64,000 bases of DNA from Callorhinus ursinus (Eukaryota; Chordata; Mammalia; Carnivora; Otariidae). Both the position numbers and the translations under genes were made by a program. The notes beneath the pieces were generated by a model that was not told the origin of the DNA, ran no database searches, and worked only from the letters and a program-made list of their open reading frames with translations. Below are positions 12,372 through 26,500 of the stretch, piece by piece (the stretch's first letter is position 1; each line of letters opens with the position of its first letter). The stretch lies in contig NW_020312775.1 of assembly GCF_003265705.1 (NCBI RefSeq), positions 1,130,067 through 1,194,066 on the forward strand, given 5' to 3'.

Positions 12372-12554
12372 ATTTTTCTAAAGGATTATTTATTTATTTA
12401 TTTGACAGCGAGAATGAGAGTGTGCGCACAAGCAGGGGGAGAAGCAGGCTCCCCACTGAGCAAGTAGCCCAACACGGGGCTCAATCCCAGGACCCTGAGA
12501 TCATGATCTCAGCTGAAGGCAGATGCTTAACTGACTGAGCCACCCAGGCGCCCC
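12372..12554 (-). mobile_element. CAN-SINE
   Basis: Inverted copy directly abutting the older one. AGAAAACA recurs on the two outer sides, so both elements used nearly the same target. Confidence 0.88.
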
Positions 12555-12827
12555 AAGAAAACAATTATTTATGAAATACAAGATGTTGGAGAAAATGGTT
12601 TTTAAAAGAAATGCCAATACATGGAGTCAGATGGTTCCATGATTATGATCCGTTTTATCTGACAGATAAGGAAGAAAAAGAAAGGGCAGCAGTATATAAT
12701 AACCTCTAAAATGTAAAGGGACTGATGGTGATGGTGGACGGTCACTACCCTGAAATATGTGCTCTAATAGTTTAACATCAAAATAGTTAATATTAAATAA
12801 ATACCGGAAACCAAAATATTTATACAT

Positions 12828-12833
12828 TTTATT
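12828..12833 (-). terminator. CSTF2: proximal CSTF2 poly(A) signal
   Basis: TTTATT on + reads AATAAA on the CSTF2 strand, about 436 nt past the stop codon. It is a plausible main poly(A) signal. Confidence 0.55.
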
Positions 12834-13268
12834 GAAATGCTTTGTATTTTCTCCATTTTGATGGGACAGTTGGAGTAAAATAACACAACTGATCCTGGAA
12901 GGATGCACAACAAACTACATTTAGAGGTTGTCCAGGGAAGGAGATTAAGGAAGCAGAGCTTCTTACCCCGACTTTTCTCCATTTCTGTATTTGATTCATT
13001 TTGTAAAAGTGATCATGTTACTTTTGCCATTAGGAAAGAAAGGTTAAAAAAGATTACAACCAACTCAACAACTGAACAGATACCCTGCTGCCTTTCCCTA
13101 TCCTGACAGAGGCTGACCTAATGAAGGGTGAAGAGTCTAGCCAAGAGGAGCGTGGGCCTCGGATAGTCTTTAGATCAGGAGAATGTTGTTGGTTAAGGCT
13201 GAAAGTATCTAATACCCCAAATGCACAAGGAGTTTGTTCGACTTAGGCAGGTTAAGTCTGCTCACCTT

Positions 13269-16200
13269 TCAAGGTGCTCCAGTGGATTTCTGTATTTGTT
13301 CCTTTAAGATCAGGATACTCTGCCTCTGCTCAGGAGGCAGCATGGCGATCTGGTCTGCAGTCAGCTGAAGAACCTGCATGATCAAAGCAGCCTGTGAAGA
13401 GAAAAGAAAGGGAATGAGTTTTAATGATGGCAGCTAAAAAACCACCACCAGCTTCTGTCCAAAAAGGAAGGATACCTCACACACTGAATACTGCAGGCAA
13501 AAAAACCCCATCCCAAACCAAATCAAACCAAAACCGGCTGGTGAGAAAAGGTACAATGAAAAGCTCAGGTACAATCATACCTAAGATTAGGAGACTCAAA
13601 TCAAACAGACACCTGCATGAACCCAAAGTTCTTGCAGACTAACATGCTATCTGTGGACCTTGGGAAGTCTTTAGTTTGTAATTCTGTTTTAAAGACTTTT
13701 TATTTTATTTCTTTATTTGAGAGAGAGAGAGACAGAGTGTGAGCATGCACAAGAGCATGAGTGGGGGGAGGGGGGCAGAGGCAGAGGGAGAAACAGACTC
13801 TTCGCTGAGCAGGGAGCCCAAAGCTGATGTGGGGCTCAATCCCAGCAGGACCCTGAGATCATGACCTGAGCCGAACGCAGACGCCTGACCACTTAACCGA
13901 CTGAGCCACCCAGGTGCCCCTTTAATCCCCTTTTAAAAGTCTCTCTTTTTCACAAGTTTTAGTCTTTCCATCAGATATGAGCTCCCCATGATGGTCAAAT
14001 ATAGAAATATATATACTCATGGGAAATCTGCTATTGTTTTTAGGGATAAAGCAGAAAGGGGAGGGGAAGAAAAGGGACTTAGAGCTTCAGGTCAATCTGG
14101 CCTGCACAAAAAACTGTTATTGGCTGATGAGTCTGAAATGTAAGATAAGCTGCCATTTACATACATCCATTTAAGAATTTTAAGATCAGGCCCACAGATA
14201 TTCAGATAACAAGATCATAAAAACTTGTAAGAGTAAACATCACTTCCAAACGAATGCTAAAGACCCAGGACCTCCACATCGTAACCGAAAAGAGGAATCC
14301 AAAAGATGTATGCCTCTGGAGACAGACAGTATTGCTTACCTTCTCATGATCCTGTGGGGTAACTTGGTTCTGGCCAGGACTAAAGCCCCCAGGCTGACCT
14401 CCACCCTGAATGCTCGCCCCTTGCATGCCTGCTCCCTGCATGACTGGGACCTATGTGCACAAAGAGAGAGGAGGAGGAGAGTTTCCAGAACTTCTCATAT
14501 AGTATTCAGAATCCAATAACAGCAATGTGGAAGATATGATCTGATTATGGATAGGAGTAAAAAAAAAAAGCAAATTAATGACTCTGAAGATCATTTCCTA
14601 CTGTTAGCAATGGCAGGAGGCAGGGTTTAGCAAGAGATCAACTAGCGAGTTAGACACATTTGCTTACGGCAGCTCTAGCATCATCAACAAATATCACAGT
14701 ACCATCAAATCAAGCAAAACCCAGCCGCATAAGCACAGAGAAAACTGAGAGCATCCTAGAAACTAAGGCTCAGTGGAAACAGAAATGAAAGCCAGCATAT
14801 TCTAGAGATAATGTATGCTGGTCCACTGGGGAAGCTTCATTCACAGAGATACCGCCTACCTCTAGTTCAATCAGACATAGGCAGTTCGCCCCAAAAGGCC
14901 CTATCTCACAAGTAAGGCAGAGACGATCATTATGGCAGAGGCAGAAAGAAGATGGGAAGGCCTCTGGGAAAAAGACTGCTATTAGCCCAACATTTGCTTT
15001 TTATAACTTTCCAGAGAGAATATGCAGCAGATGCTTTCTGCTAGATACAGACCAAGAAATAGGACTGACTCAAGTTAAAAGAACAAAATGCAGTTATATC
15101 ATACTTATTTAAGATCCTCAATGAGTTTGATCTTTGGGAAGACCACCAGAACCCAAAGAAAAGGCCTCAGAGCACCAAGAATAACTGTTAAAGGTCCCTA
15201 TGTTGTTATGTTCACACTCAGGCATTCACCCAGTTTAGGTACTCTTATGAAACAAACTGTGAATAAACTTAGTTACCTGCTTCCCCAGTAGATCAGAAGC
15301 AGCAAAGCATAAAAAGAAATGTGGATACACTGTTAGGAGCAGATACCATGACAGCAATGTGAAGAACCAGGCAACAGCCTGATGGTGAAGGAGACCAGAA
15401 ACCAAACAGGAGATAACTGTACTTTCTATTATAGCATATACAATAATAGGCACATTCAATGATGACCTTGAGTAATCAAAAATGGCTAAAATCATTTTTC
15501 ATTATCTTGTTTAAGAAGGGAAGGAAGCATAATACACTTCATTATCACTTTCTGTTCTTTATCAATACTGAATCCAGAGACCGGTCTGAACCTTAATGTT
15601 ATGTTACAGATCTGAAACATCTAGGAGAACAACATTTTTGAAGCTGCACGGTTAATACTAATTTGACGTATTATCATGAGCTAACCATTCAATAATGGCC
15701 ATTTAAAGTTTCCGGGAGTGCCAACACGTTCTAGGCAGACAAGTCACAATATAGGTGACCACACATCCAAGGTTTGCCTAAGATAGATAGTCCCAGTTTA
15801 TGCTTTTGCCCCAGAGTAACTATTTAACAGCACTCTCACTCCAAACATGTCCCTGTTTGGATAAGTCATATAATCACCCTAGTAATAATAAGCCTTTTAA
15901 CTAACAAATTTCCAACTAGGTGAACTGGAGTTAATTTTAAAATCTGACTTAAAATTATGAATTAGGGATATACTGTAAAGTTAAAAAAAAAAACAAGGCA
16001 CAGAACAGTGAAAGAAAGGAAAGACAGATACATTTTTTTCTAATATCTTCCTCTTTGTTAGAAAGATACACCCAAAATTGAATAAAAGCAATGATCTATA
16101 GGGGATGGGGGTCACAGGGGAGACGGATACAGGGGAGGAAGCAAGGGTCTCACTATCTCTCTTATATATGAGTAAACATATTAATTTAAACAATATAAAA

Positions 16201-16940
16201 AAGGTTTGAAGATAAAATCTTTATTTTTTTCCACTCAGATCCAATAGGCTTTATACAATCTACTAATGAAAACTATATAAACCTAATATTACAGAGTAAT
16301 GAGTTCAAGCATTAGCAGAGACAAAACAGCAACACATTATCCAGAAATGGTCTTCCAAACATTATTTTCAATGTCTTTCTCCACAAAACTACTGACAGAA
16401 TTATATAACGACATCATGTAGTTATTTGTTGTCAGTCTCCCCAGCTGGAATGCAAGCTCCACGGGAGCAGGGACTTTGTTTTGTTCACACTGCTATATCC
16501 TCAGTACCTAGAGCTCTCTCTGGTACACAGTAGGTGCTCAATAAATATCTGTTGAATGACTGAATAAATGAATAAAAACCATTTCTATTATAAGGCTACT
16601 GATCCCAGAGGGCAGAATAAACATCAAGGCCCACAGACACATTTTTAAAAAGCACAATTTGAAAAAAGGAGAACAGTTTTCTTTTACACGTACCAGAAAA
16701 CAACATATTCATATTTCCTATTAAAGAGGGGGAGGTAGACACAAACATACATATGCATGATGTGCAGATAACAGGATTGAGTGGTACACTGAAAAAAACA
16801 GGGGGTTCTACTCCTTGCTCTGTCACTTTTTAGTTGTGTGAATTTGGGTAAGCCACCTGAATTCTTGGATCTCAGTTTCCAAACCTATAAAATGAGAGAA
16901 TTGGATGACGGACATGTTCCATTCCAGTGACACTCTCCCT

Positions 16941-16984
<44 letters not shown>

Positions 16985-19900
16985 GGGGAGCAAGACACTT
17001 AGACATATGCAAGAGGGAAGAGAGACAGAAGAAGTACATAGAGGAAGGAGGGGCGAGAGGGAGACGAAGGGGCTAGCGCATACAAATTCAGGGAAGAGAC
17101 ACACATACCATCCCCCACAACCAACTGTGTGCGAAGGAGATGACAACACACAGATGATCAGAGATCGCCACGTAACACTTAGCTAGAGAGAGCCAAATAA
17201 GGAGAAAGAGGAGATAAGAATTCAGTTCCATAGGTTTTAAGGTGAACATTAGTAAAAACTGCCTTTCATATTCCACTGTTCACTTAGGCTACACAATGAA
17301 AGTAAACTAAAATAGGTTTCTGCAAACCTAAGATTATCGAAATGACTGCTAATAGCTCTTCCTATGCTCTAATGCAGTTCTTACAGCTGTATGCTAGAAT
17401 CGCTTGGGGGAGGCTTTTCAAATTATCCATGCCTAGATTCTAGCGATACACACTCTGTCTCCTAAATCTGCAGGGGCTTTGCTCTGAATGGAAGAACTCC
17501 TTAAACTGTGGGACAAGGTTGCTACAATCCTGGTGGCCAGAAAATAACCACCTTAAGGGACAGAGAAACTAGAAGAAGGGAGTTTTCTAATCTTCCTGTT
17601 CTAACAAGCTGAGAAATAGCCCAAATCAGAAAGCAGTCATAGTCAGGCTCAACGGTCAATTCCGGAACAGATCACCATTTCATGTAGAAGCAAGAAGTGA
17701 GTATCGCACATACCTGTCTGGATCCCTGGGGGCCAACTGCCCCCATGTTAATTGGACTGGGACCCTGGATTCCACTAGGCATAGGGCCTCTAGGGCCAGG
17801 GACCGGGCCCCTTGTATCCATACTTCTGGCCTCTATCCCTCTGACTTCCATCGCACGGGCCTCCATCGCGCGGGCCTCCATCGCACGGGCCTCCATCGCG
17901 CGGGCCTCCATCGCGCGGGCTTCCATTGCACGGGCCTCCAATCCTCTGGCATCTAATCCTCTAGCCTCCATGGCTCGTGCCTCCATCCCTCGTGCATCTA
18001 TGCCTCGGGGATCTCTTCCGCCTGTAAAGTTGTAAGAAAACCATTGTGTAGCTACTCATCTTTACCGCAAAAAGAAACAATAATCAAAGAAAGAAATCTA
18101 TTCCTCCAGTCACGTCTCCCCCCAACTACAGGGGACCCTTGAACAAGGCGAGGATTGGAGCACTCCCCCAAAACTTAACTACTAGTAGCCTACTGCTGAC
18201 TGGAAGCCTTACCAAAAACATAAACAGTTGATGGACACCTGTTTTGTATGCTATGTGTATTATGTTCTGCATTCTTACAATAAAGTAAGCTAAAGAAAAG
18301 AGAATGTTATTAAGAAAATCGTTAAGAAAGAGAAAATACACTTACAGTACTGCACTATATTTATATATATAAAAAAAACCATGTATAAGTGGACCTGCGC
18401 AGTTCAAACGTGTTATTCAATGGTCAACTGTACACGAGACCGCTTTCCCCTTCCCAGTTTTACAGGTCTGCAGATAAATCTTAAAAATGTTTGCCAATCC
18501 CATTGCCCCAGCCTTCTTTACCCCAGATTAGAACCTAAGACAGTTGGGTTTATTATCAGCCCACAACTACCAGTCGGCCTTGTGATGTGGTCTCCCCTTA
18601 CCTCTGCCATCCAAGGGTGGACCCCTCTGATCTAGCATGGGTCCTCTTGGCTCCGCCATTAGAGGTCTGGGCTCAGCTAATGGCCCTCCCCTCAACTCAT
18701 GTGGGGGTGGGCCACGGCTGTCATGGCCTGGGACATGGTGCATGGGTGGACCCTGATGAGGTGGTCCCAGGTAACCTCTAGAGATGGAGAAAAATGTTAC
18801 ATTTTAAAACAGAACAAAACAACAAAAAAAGAGTCAACCAGAAGATCAGTAAGTAAAAAAATCAAAAAACTGATGCAAACATCAGCCTATAAATGCTAAG
18901 AGAACAAACACCAAACAGGTCCAAAAAGAAAAAAAAAAGCTATGGAGATATAAACGCACATATTCTAGAATTTCATATTTGCTCAGGGCATTCATAATTA
19001 AGGAGGAGGTAATGGATATCCATTGTATAGAACGAGTATGTAGTACAGTGCTTAAGAACGTGGATTACTCTATGGGTTCAAATCTAGGCTTTATCCCTTA
19101 TTAGCTATGTGATCTTAGGCACATTTACTTAACTTCTCTATGCCCCGGTTTCTTCATCTGTAAAATAGGACTGATAATAGTATCAATCTCACAGGGCTGT
19201 TGTGTGGATTTAATGAGATGATCTAAGTAAAGTACTCACAGCAGAGTCAGAGGCATGATCCCCATTCATATCAATCATCATCATCTTATCATTATTGCTA
19301 CTATTGATATTGCTACTACCGAGAAGCAACAGAAGTTTTTCCCGTTTGGATATGTGCTAGAATTTCCAATTTCTAAAGACTCGGGTAGCCATGGTTCATT
19401 CAAAATGACATACTCAACAGATATGGTTCTGTCCAAGGAGAAGTGCATCCTTAGTCTTGGACAGCGGCCATGAATACTTATTTATCTGCTGAAGTAGGCA
19501 AACAGGTACAGAAAGACGGTGTTCTCAGACCAAGGGAAAGTTTGGATTCCTGCAGTCTTTTCCTTCTATGTAAGCGCTTACCTAGGCTCTACCTCTCCAG
19601 TTACAGAAAGTAAAGTGCCTCCACGCGGGTCATTTGGAGCGTCTCCCAATAAACCTCGAGGAGTTGGGACGTTGGCAGGCAAGGGCCCACGCTGCATAGC
19701 GGCTCTGGGGTCCTGCATCGGCACTGACAGGGAAACAAACAGGGAGTTACTGTTGTGAAGGACACAGAAGGAAACAAGAAATGACTCTATATACCACTGA
19801 CAACATAATTCAGACACCTGAGAGCGGGTGAAACCTCACCACGGCAGACTCCTCTTGCAGCTCAAGAACAGAAGCAGGGTGTAGGCAGCATCTATGCCAT

Positions 19901-20494
19901 GTCAGAGGTATGGATGGAATTATATAAAAAACAAAGTGGGGAGCAACCTGCCAAGGACTAGCACTGCAACCTGAAGAAACTTATGCTCCTGGTTTTCCTT
20001 ATAATCAATCTGAGTTCAAGGACCAGAGTCACAAAAGAGAGGTAGGGTCTTGGCATATGTGAACACTGCCATGGCTCTGCAAGAACCTGCTGTCTCCTTA
20101 CAGACTGCTATTCCATCCAAGCCTCCTGACACCAGTAGGGAGGGAGTACAGCCTCGGACAGATGCCCATATCATCCATGTTCTCTGCCCTGTGTGAAGAG
20201 GTCAATCTTAGGCTTGTGGCCCCAACAGGAAAAAATTTAAAAACAAAAGCCCAAAACACTACCCTTTTGGGTTCCGAACGTGAGGATGACTGCCAAGCAG
20301 CCCTTGTCCTCTCAACGTCCCACCCTGAACACAAGCAAAAGGAAACCCGCAGATACAATGGGTACCTTGAACTCGCTCAATTGATGCAGGCCCGGCGGGT
20401 CCCACAGGCGAGTGCTGTAGGGTTCCTAGGTGAGCAGTAAGTTCAAAAGGAGAAAGAGCAGACACTTAAAATAGCTTGCACGCATGCGCGCGCG

Positions 20495-20551
<57 letters not shown>

Positions 20552-23500
20552 ATACACATACAGATGGTGGAGATTTACACATGTAAATTAAAAAGCCAAG
20601 AGTTCAGGAGCCTGACCCAGGCTACAAAATCTTCCTATAAGCAGCTGCTTTGGGATCTGAAACTGTTCTGCTGTAATGAGATTGCCTCCTAAGGTGAAAC
20701 CGGTGGGCCCCTGATTTTATTCAGCCACTCTCCATTTTCACCTCTGCTACTATGAGTCCACCTAAATCTCCTTATACCATTACAAGAAAAGAAACAAAAC
20801 ATAAAAAGTATGGTTCTGAACCTCTAGTTAGGCAAAGAACATAAACATAGTTTCATAAGCAAAACATGAAAAAGATTGTACTGAATCTGGAATGCAAGAT
20901 TTATTCTGAAGAGGCCCATAACAGAAGTGGACCGTACTATTTTTTGCCATATTTTAAAGCACAAAAATCTCTGCGGGAAATGCAGCGAATGACCTTTAGA
21001 CAAAGAAAGAGAATATCACTCCTCAAAAAATACTCCACTGCTACGAGTCCCTGGTGATAACCAAACACCATGACAACAGCAGACAGACTAATGAGATGAC
21101 AAGGGCACCAACACTACACAGAGGTGGCAGAAGGCAAGAAGTGTCTTCTTAAACTAATCTCACTATCTCCTTTTACCATTATAAAGGTGCGTAAGTATGG
21201 CTTCCAGGAAAAGAAAGAAAACTGGGTACAAGTGGAAAGATTCTTGCTTCCTCTGCTGGGTACTGAACAAAAACTATAAAAGAAAACTCATCTCACTTTA
21301 TCTCTTCGAGAAGACACACCTCATACACCTTCAGAACTCAAGTCATTTCCCTTTGCTAACTTTTGACCCAGAGAACTACAGCAGGAAAGAAGAGGTCTTG
21401 TGGAAATATATATTAAACGGCTGAAGTTTGATTGATTGATGGCTTGGGAAGAAGAAAAATATGACTGGAACCCCAATGCCTTCTCCCTAATGCAGAAATA
21501 CTGTGGGTGCACACACCATCTACTGAGAGTGGTCAAGGGCGTGGGGGCACAACAGCACAAAAGCACAGGCTGCTTAGATGAGGCATTTGGTCAAGAGCTT
21601 GTCCCACTGTCAACCATCTGACCAGATGATCCATTCTGTCACTTCAGCAACCAACCCTAATGGACAAACCGTAGACGAGGAATATAGTACACAGGCTCTA
21701 CCTTAATATTTTGCTTCTAAAAAATGGGTTTCACTTATAGGCCATGTGCTAAGAAGAAGTAAGTTAAGTTTCTCTGTGCTGCCCAAAGCAGTTCTTTCTC
21801 ATCACGATGACAACATGAATAAGAATGGAAGACACTGAGGAGTGTTTTCGGAAGTTAACAGAGGCGGTGTGGATTTTCAGAAAGAGGAAGATTTTAGTCA
21901 GAGACTTCAGAATCTTGCTCTGCCACTTACTAGCTGGAAGAGATGAGTGCCCCAAGTCCTGTCCACGTTACTCAGCAGTATTTACTTACCGTGTGCCCTT
22001 GAATAAGTAACTTAAAACTCTGAGCTTCCATCTCTTTATCTGAATCCTGAGGTGCTGCCCCCTAACTCACACAGTTGTCTATGAAAATTAAAGTGCCTGG
22101 CCTATAGTACGCCCTCAGTTTTACTGTTAGTTGCTTCTGTTTTCTCACTCTCTCTCCTCCTAACATTGTTTTCAACCAAACGACTCCATTTTCTGTTTCT
22201 TCAAACTCCAGCAACAGAGGGAAATAATTTGGAGATTCTGGAGTGGCTCTTGCTGTGGTAACCAGTGTTACTGCCACAGTACAACATACCCTTACCAAGT
22301 AGGCTTCACAGATCTCTGATCCCCTCCCAGTTTTCTCTGTGGTTTAGATCTAGGCTTCTACATGTTACATGCTCATTATTAAAGCTCCTTACTCAGTCAA
22401 CAAATATCCACAAGGGTGAGAGAGAACATGTCAGTAGTGTCATTAGGCTATTATGAAAAGGTGATATAAATTAAACAGAAACAAAGGATCCATCTGCTTT
22501 GATTCTTGTAGAGCTGGGCTCTGAGTCACTAGATGGAAAGTCTAGACTAGCGCTGTCCCCAACAGAATATTCTGCAATGAGGGAAATATTCTATACCTGC
22601 CATTGTCCAGTATGTGGTGCCACAACCACATGTGGCCATCGAGCACTTGGAATGTGGCTAGTGTGATGAGAAACTGAATTTTAAGTTCTACCTAATTTCA
22701 ATTAATTTAATATTCGAATAGCCACATGTGGTTAGTGGCTGCCGTATTAAGACAGTGCAGATAAATACAACATTTCCGAGTCCAGTCCACATTAATCAGA
22801 TATTAATATTTATTTACCTTGTCCCCGTTCAATGGACACTGGTCCACTTCCTGGCATTCCAACCTGGGCTTGCATTCCTCCTAGAAGATAAAGGGAAGGA
22901 AAGAAAAACACAAATTAGGACAGTGTAGAAAAAAATTAGGACAGTGGCTGAGTTAACAAATTCCCTTCTTCTGCCTCCCAGGCAGAAAACTACAAAGAAA
23001 GATCATAGTCCACAATAGCCAAACTGTGGAAAGAGCCAAGATGCCCATCGACAGATGAATGGATAAAGAAGATGTGGTATATATACACAATGGAATATTA
23101 TGCAGCCATCAAAAGGAATGAGATCTTGCCATTTGCAACGATGTGGATGGAACTGGAGAGTGTTATGCTGAGTGAAATAAGTCAATCAGAGAAAGACATG
23201 TATCACATGACCTCACTGATATGAGGAATTCTTAATCTCAGGAAACAAACTGAGTGTTACTGGAGTGGTTGGGGGTGGGAGGGATGGGGTGGCTGGGTGA
23301 TAGACATTGGGGAGGGTATGTGCTACGGTGAGCGCTGTGAATTGTGCAAGACTGTTGAATCACAGATCTGTACTTCTGAAACAAATAACGCAACATATTT
23401 TAAGAAAAAAGAAAAAGAAGAAGATAACAGGAGAGGAAGAAAAGGGGAGTATGTCAGAGGGGGAGACAAACCATGAGAGATGATGGACTCTGAAAAACAA

Positions 23501-26500
23501 ACTGAGGGTTCTAGAGGGGAGGGGGGGAGGGGGATGGGTTATCCTGGTGATGGGTATTGAGGAGGGCACGTTCTGCATGGAGCACTGGGTGTTATGAACA
23601 AACAATGAATCATGGAACACTGCACCAAAAACTAATGATGTAATATATGGTGATTAACATAACAATAAAAAATTAAAAAAAAAAAGAAAGATCATAACTA
23701 TCACTAAACAATGCAGTTATACAGAAGATAAAGTTTGTTAGTAAACTCTAGGCTTCAGTGACAGAAAAGTGAGTTAAATGAGAATACTTAGTCTCACTGG
23801 TCACTAAAACCTTGGCAGAATTTCTGTGATATAGGAGAATGATGGCACTTGCCCACAAAACTCCTCTCAGAGGAGGCAATACTGTTCACAGGGTATTTTG
23901 TAAATTTGTGGGTTTTAGTTGTGAAAAGATTTATGGGGCATGGCTGGCATTTAATGAGAAGCCAACAGGGATACCAGATGCCTTGCAATGTCTGAGATAG
24001 TCCTCCAAAATCCAGAATTATCTTGTCTTGCAAAATTTTCAAATGTCTTGGTGAATGTTAACACAAAGGAAAATCTGTTTACAGTCATCTGAACTTAGAA
24101 CCTAAGTCTGCCGTATTTGTAAACAAAAAAGCTCTTTGCCCTATTTACAGCTGTACACATGTATATACTGAATTTTCCAGAAATACAATTACTGAGTCAA
24201 TTCCAGGTACTGCATTTTGTTTTAAGAATTTTACGAAGTTTTCACCATTTGAGAAAATCACAACACTAATGTCAACAGTCCCTCTGGTATTTGAGTTGCC
24301 AAAACATCATACCTGTATTTGTCTGCATCTGTAGCTTTTACACCAATGAGATAGGTGCAAGCATCTGACTGCTACCTTTTGGTTTCTTGTGTAGTTGTGC
24401 CTGAACACATGCATATCAAAAATATTCTTTACTATAGGTTACTTTCCTTTTAACTTCTTTATATTATAGTTAGGGCATTATATTTTTTGGGGGAACTCAT
24501 GTTCAGTAGGTTATATCTGTGCATTTCATTTCAGGATGTAAAAAGTCACTACAAAATAAAAAGAGGCCACAGGGTCTAATAGGGTTGAGAACCACTGCTC
24601 TACCCTAACCAGTTGGGATTGGAGGACTGCTATACAAAGAATAATTATGTACCACAAGTCCTTGTCTCGTCCTTTCTACATAGCAATAATTCTCTTTTCT
24701 TCAAAGGAAATATATATGCTGTAAGTAGGGAGAAAAGACAAGATGAACTGTTTGCTGTTCATTAATACTTAACTAAAAGATCAAGTACACATCACATTCT
24801 TTTTTTAAGATTTTATTTATTTCAGAGAGAGTGAGCGTGCACGAACGGTGGGGAGGGGCAGAGGGAGAGAGAGAGAGAGGCAGACTCCCTGCTGAGCAGG
24901 GAGCCCCATGCAGGGCTCGTGGGGCTCAATCCCAGGACCCTGAAATCATGACCTGAGCTGAAGGCACACGCTAAACCAACTGAGCCACCCAGGCGCCCCC
25001 ACATCATATTCTCTTATTTCATTTAATATGCCAGGCACCAAAGAGCCATGGATTAAGAACCCGTGCTAGCCCCACCCCTACTACTAAGTAACTGATTTTG
25101 AACAAGTGATTTGATAAAGTTAACATTTGCCCATGCTTACTCATCTGTAAAGTGAATGAGTTGGTCTAAACCAGTGGTTCTCAGAATGTGCTGCTCAGAC
25201 CAGAAGTGTCAGTACCACCAAAGAATTGTTAGAACTGCAAATTCCAGGGCCCTACCTCGGACTTGCTGAATTAGAAAGTCTGGTGGTGGGGACCAGCATC
25301 TGCGCTTTAATAAGCTAATCAGGTGATTCTACTGTACATTAGAGTTTGAGAACCACAGGTCTACATAATTTGAAAGGTCTCTTCTAACCACAAACCACTC
25401 TCTGATTTATTCAGACCATTCACTAAAACAGTACAAAGATTTAGGATCTGAGGAAAGCAGTGGCAGAAGGATTTAAGGGCATAATTTCTCATATTATACA
25501 CTATCACATGATGGCACTTTTATTTGTATGGGGCTAGCTTCCCGGAAGTGGAATTGGTGGGTCAAAGTGTACCTGAATTTTAAATGTGAGACTTTCTTAA
25601 AAGGCTGAAACACTTCACATTTCCACTGGCAATTTATGATCCCACTTTCCCCACCAATAGTGTCATCTCTCTTTGAGACTTTGGTTAGTCTGATGGGTTT
25701 AAGTAAAGTGATATATTGTAATTTAATTTGCAATCCCATGACTACAAATGCATTTGTTTTTGATGCCATTTGGATTTGCTCTTCTATTAAGTGCCTACTC
25801 ATTTTCTTGCTGCCTTTTCTACTAGGTTGTTTCCCCTTCTCACCAACTGTCAATGGAGCTTTGTACAGGGTATTTCAAAAATCTGAGTGATATTTTAATA
25901 ACTTCAGAAATAAAAATGCTACAAACTCACAAAAAATACCACTTGAAAATTCAGTAATTTAAGTTCCTTTCCCATTTACTTTCAACTTCTGTATTTATTG
26001 ATTTCCTCTTTTTGGTCTGTTTCTTTAAAAAAATTATTTTCCTAATTCTTTAAAACTAGTACTTAGGGATCCTTTATTCTTTAATAACACAGGCATTTGA
26101 AGATATTCATTTTAAGTACTGCCTTCACTATTTCCCATAATTTTTTGTATAAGGCACACTACTTTTTGTTGTCTTTTGGGTAATTTATAAATCTTTTTAT
26201 TTTCTCTTTAATTCAAGGATTACTTAGTGTATGTTCCTTATTTTTCCAAGTAAAGGTTATTTTCAGTAACTTATCACTGTAAATTTTATTACAATAAAAT
26301 TACTTCTAATTTTATTGGCTTATAATAAGAGAATGTGGCCTGTAAAATCTCTACTTTTTAAACTTGTTTTTATTTTATGGTCAAGTACGTGTTCTTTTTT
26401 TTTACTGTTCCATGGTCATTTGGGGGCAAAAGTGTATTCTTCAGTCAAAAGACATAAATCTCCCATAATAAATCGTGCTTATTGGTTCCACTACTTTATT

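Larger units (their letters stand above)
7854..13268 (-). other. CSTF2: CSTF2 3' flank / possible long 3' UTR
   Basis: Downstream of the CSTF2 stop comes a short UTR, then a SINE (13688-13920 lies upstream in the last intron, not here), two adjacent SINEs at 12.2-12.55 kb, one at 11.8 kb and a MER20-like element at 10.8 kb. From about 7.86 to 10.8 kb no young repeat is visible and the DNA is AT-rich, with TTTATT (antisense AATAAA) at 7854-7859. That would fit a distal CSTF2 polyadenylation site and a long 3' UTR, but nothing in the sequence proves transcription. Confidence 0.4.

Noticed and set aside
13260..13271. GTGAGC just after the CSTF2 stop as a splice donor
   Set aside because: It matches a donor, but a proximal AATAAA follows within 440 nt and a terminal exon is expected here; no acceptor choice can be supported.
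17697..18035. Plus-strand 112-codon frame rich in ASIAR repeats
   Set aside because: It is the antisense of the CSTF2 MEARA exon; the 15-bp unit has no stop in either direction. The minus strand has the splice sites and the known protein.
20472..20548. CRISPR-like regular repeats
   Set aside because: It is a plain dinucleotide microsatellite in a mammalian intron; no spacer structure anywhere in the window.
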